A stretch of DNA of 64,000 bases from Arthrobacter sp. StoSoilB5. Lineage in GTDB: Bacteria; Actinomycetota; Actinomycetes; Actinomycetales; Micrococcaceae. The notes under the pieces are model-generated. The model did not search any database. It was not told where the DNA came from and saw only the letters and a list, made by a program, of their open reading frames with translations. The translations under genes and the position numbers were made by a program. Position 1 is the stretch's first letter. The number at the start of each line of letters is the position of its first letter. Shown one piece after another: positions 61,797-64,000 of this stretch. The stretch is from positions 4,898,001 through 4,962,000 of the forward strand of contig NZ_AP024646.1 in the NCBI RefSeq assembly GCF_019977235.1, in the 5' to 3' direction.

Positions 61797-62519
61797 TTAG
61801 GAGCTGCTGGAAATACGGTGAAGCCACTCAAGGAAGAGCTTCAATTCAGAGCTGGAAAGTTGGTCCGAATGCGAGGCCTGCAGTGCCGCATTCAGGGCGA
61901 TTGCCGCAACAACCACGGAGGACTTACCGGAGTCCTCCGCTGCGGCGCCACGGGCGGTATCCGTGGAGACGGCGAAAATCATGGAATCCCGGGTCATCGT
62001 TGAGAGCTCGAGGTTCCGTTCTTCCACCGGTTCGGCGATGAGCATGAGCGTGACACCCACGTTGGCCGCGAGGATGCTTCGTGCCGCTTCGCGGGGCGGC
62101 ACATTGATCTGACCGGCGATAGCGGCCTTGTTCAGCATTTCCTCCAGAAGCGCTTCAGCATCGGACACGATTGCTGGGCGGCTTTCCGGCCTGATATTGC
62201 CGAACATCACCAGATAAAGGTGGGGCTGGGTCAACCCGAACTGGACGTGGTTGTCCCACATCCGCCGGACGTCTTCCAACGGTTCCCCGGACGGTGCAAA
62301 ATCCCGCTCCCCCGCCACGTACTCTTCAAAACCGGCAGAAACGACGGCGTCGAACAGTCCTTCTTTGTCGCCAAAGTGGTGGTAGAGCGTTGGCGCCGTA
62401 ACGCCGGCCAACGCTGTGATCTGGCGCGTTGAGACCGCTGACCCCTCCGAATTTGCCAGCAACTCAGCAGCTGCGCGGAGCAACCGAATTTTTGGCGGAA
62501 GCTGGTCATCGAAACTCAT
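61797..62519 (-). CDS. TetR-family regulator beside the mannitol PTS genes
   Basis: A 240-residue regulator. HTH: VSTRQITALAGVTAPTLYHHFGDKEGLFDAVV at about residues 28-60. The C-terminus matches the TetR_C family. It lies 66 bases upstream of mtlA on the same strand and divergent from ptsI. The perfect dyad TATAGC-GTT-GCTATA (62538-62552) is 19 bases upstream of its start. It probably coordinates PTS genes, though TetR control of mannitol PTS is unusual. Confidence 0.83.
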   Translation of the reverse strand: MSFDDQLPPKIRLLRAAAELLANSEGSAVSTRQITALAGVTAPTLYHHFGDKEGLFDAVVSAGFEEYVAGERDFAPSGEPLEDVRRMWDNHVQFGLTQPHLYLVMFGNIRPESRPAIVSDAEALLEEMLNKAAIAGQINVPPREAARSILAANVGVTLMLIAEPVEERNLELSTMTRDSMIFAVSTDTARGAAAEDSGKSSVVVAAIALNAALQASHSDQLSSSELKLFLEWLHRISSSS

Positions 62520-62537
62520 AGCCGCTACCCTAGCACC

Positions 62538-62552
62538 TATAGCGTTGCTATA
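62538..62552. promoter_or_regulatory. Dyad between the TetR gene and ptsI
   Basis: TATAGC-GTT-GCTATA, perfect 6-bp arms. It is in the 129-base divergent region, near the TetR gene start, and can act on both genes. Confidence 0.6.
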
Positions 62553-62648
62553 TGAAGTGGCTCACAGCAGAATTTTGTAGGCTACATTCCGCAGGCTTGG
62601 GGTGCCGTTGCCGCAGGGTCTGAACAACCAGCAGGAACAGAGGATTCA

Positions 62649-64000
62649 GTGCAGAATTTCCAAGGAGTAGGGGTAAGCCCTGGCCGCATCATTGGTTCCG
62701 TCCGCCAGATGCCCAAACCGGTGAGTGAACCGCCGTCGGGCGAGCGGTTGGCCGCAGACGTCAGTCCGGAGGACGCCGTCGCGGGCTTGAAAGCCGCAGC
62801 GCAAGCCGTCCACGACGAGCTCAAGGGGCGCGCGGATAGTGCCTCCGGCGACGGCAAAGCCGTCCTCGAGGCCACCGCGCTCATGGCCAAAGACACCATG
62901 CTCCTGAAGTCGGCGGCCAAACTCATCAACGCGGGCTCGTCCGCGGAACGCGCAATCTGGGAAGCCGGCGCCTCCGTTTCCGAAATGCTGCACAACCTGG
63001 GCGGCTACATGGCCGAGCGCGCTACAGACGTGCTGGACGTCCGCGCCCGCATCGTGGCTGAGCTGCGGGGCGTTCCCGCCCCAGGCATCCCTTCCTCAGA
63101 CACACCCTTCATCCTGGTGGCCGAGGACCTCGCCCCTGCGGACACGGCAACACTGGATCCTTCCAAAGTCCTGGCACTTGTGACCTCTGGTGGCGGGCCG
63201 CAGTCACACACCGCGATCATCGCGCGCTCGCTCGGACTGCCCGCCGTGGTTGCCGCCCACGGCGTTGATTCCATTGCTGATGGCACAGAGGTTTACGTAG
63301 ACGGCGCTGCCGGATTCGTGGCTTCCCCGCCGTCGGAGGAGCAGCGCGCTGCTGCCACCGCTTGGGCTGAAACCTCGGCAACGCTTGCTGAGTTCGACGG
63401 AAACGGCACGACGGCGGATGGCCACCTGGTCCCGCTGCTCGCCAACGTCGGAGGTGCCAAGGATGCCGTGGCAGCTGCCGGTCTGGGCGCACAGGGTGTT
63501 GGCCTCTTCCGCACAGAGTTCTGCTTCCTGGAACGCGACACCGAGCCCTCGGTGGACGAACAGGCCGCCGCGTACAAGGCCGTGTTTGATGCGTTCCCAG
63601 GTAAGAAAGTTGTGCTGCGAACGCTCGATGCCGGCGCCGACAAGCCCCTCCCCTTCCTCACGGACGCCACCGAACCCAACCCTGCTTTGGGTGTTCGCGG
63701 CTACCGGACGGACTTCACCACGCCCGGTGTTTTGGAGCGTCAACTGGAGGCCATTGCCCGGGCTGCTTCCGAGTCCGAGGCCGACGTCTGGGTCATGGCC
63801 CCGATGATCTCCACGGCTGCGGAGGCAGGCAGGTTCGCCTCAATGTGTGCTGCTGCCGGCATCCAAACGCCCGGCGTCATGGTGGAAGTTCCCTCGGCTG
63901 CTTTGACCGCCGCCTCAGTGCTCCGTGAAGTTAGCTTCGCTTCTCTCGGTACCAACGATCTCACGCAGTACGCCATGGCCGCCGACCGTCAGCTCGGACC
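62649..64000 (+). CDS. ptsI: PTS enzyme I (phosphoenolpyruvate-protein phosphotransferase), 3' truncated by window edge
   Basis: The frame from the GTG at 62649 is open to the window end (450 codons), so the C-terminal 100 or so residues are missing. Active His187 in SGGGPQSHTAIIARSLGLPAVV; PEP-binding motifs GLFRTEFCFLE, LRTLDAGADKPLPF and SLGTNDLTQYAMA. It transfers phosphate from PEP to HPr and so powers MtlA. AGAGGA precedes the GTG. Divergent from a TetR gene. Confidence 0.93.
   Translation, partial: MQNFQGVGVSPGRIIGSVRQMPKPVSEPPSGERLAADVSPEDAVAGLKAAAQAVHDELKGRADSASGDGKAVLEATALMAKDTMLLKSAAKLINAGSSAERAIWEAGASVSEMLHNLGGYMAERATDVLDVRARIVAELRGVPAPGIPSSDTPFILVAEDLAPADTATLDPSKVLALVTSGGGPQSHTAIIARSLGLPAVVAAHGVDSIADGTEVYVDGAAGFVASPPSEEQRAAATAWAETSATLAEFDGNGTTADGHLVPLLANVGGAKDAVAAAGLGAQGVGLFRTEFCFLERDTEPSVDEQAAAYKAVFDAFPGKKVVLRTLDAGADKPLPFLTDATEPNPALGVRGYRTDFTTPGVLERQLEAIARAASESEADVWVMAPMISTAAEAGRFASMCAAAGIQTPGVMVEVPSAALTAASVLREVSFASLGTNDLTQYAMAADRQLG

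Overview
The window looks like a chromosomal segment of a high-GC actinobacterium, most likely Arthrobacter, Paenarthrobacter or a close relative in the Micrococcaceae. The evidence is the codon usage, the creatinase and tetrameric sarcosine oxidase genes, the strong GGAGG-type ribosome sites, the MFS and regulator-rich layout and the protein styles. I ran no search, so the genus is an inference from family resemblance. No rRNA, tRNA, phage, transposase or CRISPR locus was recognised.

Layout. 1-11 kb: end of an LtrA-like membrane protein, a hipBA toxin-antitoxin pair, an HD-domain hydrolase, a divergent SDR/TetR pair with three evenly spaced operators, a serine hydrolase, gluQ, two Lrp regulators, a LysE exporter, an ArsR/AHSA1 pair and small membrane or hypothetical genes. 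11-25 kb: a creatine-to-pyruvate region. An MHS transporter, creatinase and an IclR regulator lie on the minus strand. A GntR regulator is divergent from a tight seven-gene operon, glyA-soxBDAG-sdaA-purU. Creatine is split to sarcosine and urea, sarcosine is oxidised to glycine and methylene-THF, GlyA joins these to serine, SdaA makes pyruvate, and PurU frees THF from the formyl form. 25-29 kb: PucR, an NCS1 permease and a PuuE-like amidohydrolase, probably for a purine-derived or other cyclic ureide or amide. 29-32 kb: DUF456, malic enzyme, TetR. 32-39 kb: five tandem secreted FG-GAP/VCBS-repeat proteins. 39-43 kb: an MFS protein, an RraA-like protein and a DHA2 drug transporter.

43-50 kb is the most interesting region. 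Urocanate hydratase, an acyl-CoA dehydrogenase, a second NCS1 permease, an IclR regulator and a CaiB/BaiF CoA-transferase share one 16-bp operator, GTCCGARATACCGGAC, in all three promoter regions. The acyl-CoA dehydrogenase resembles glutaryl-CoA dehydrogenase but has Gly where that family has the substrate-carboxylate Arg. My proposal is a route that activates imidazolepropionate (or a similar imidazolyl acid) as a CoA ester, desaturates it to urocanoyl-CoA and feeds urocanate to HutU.

50-64 kb: a sugar porter, an MFS/MarR pair with twin operators, a GNAT enzyme, a PadR-DUF1048-ABC exporter operon, an amino acid permease, mtlD, mtlA, a TetR regulator and the start of ptsI, which runs off the end. 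Two intergenic loci (14.96-15.28 kb and 58.29-58.57 kb) carry the same composite element: 32-bp tandem repeats pointing at a central GACGTC hairpin from both sides. A second family of long perfect or near-perfect palindromes occurs at 11.14 and 29.20 kb.
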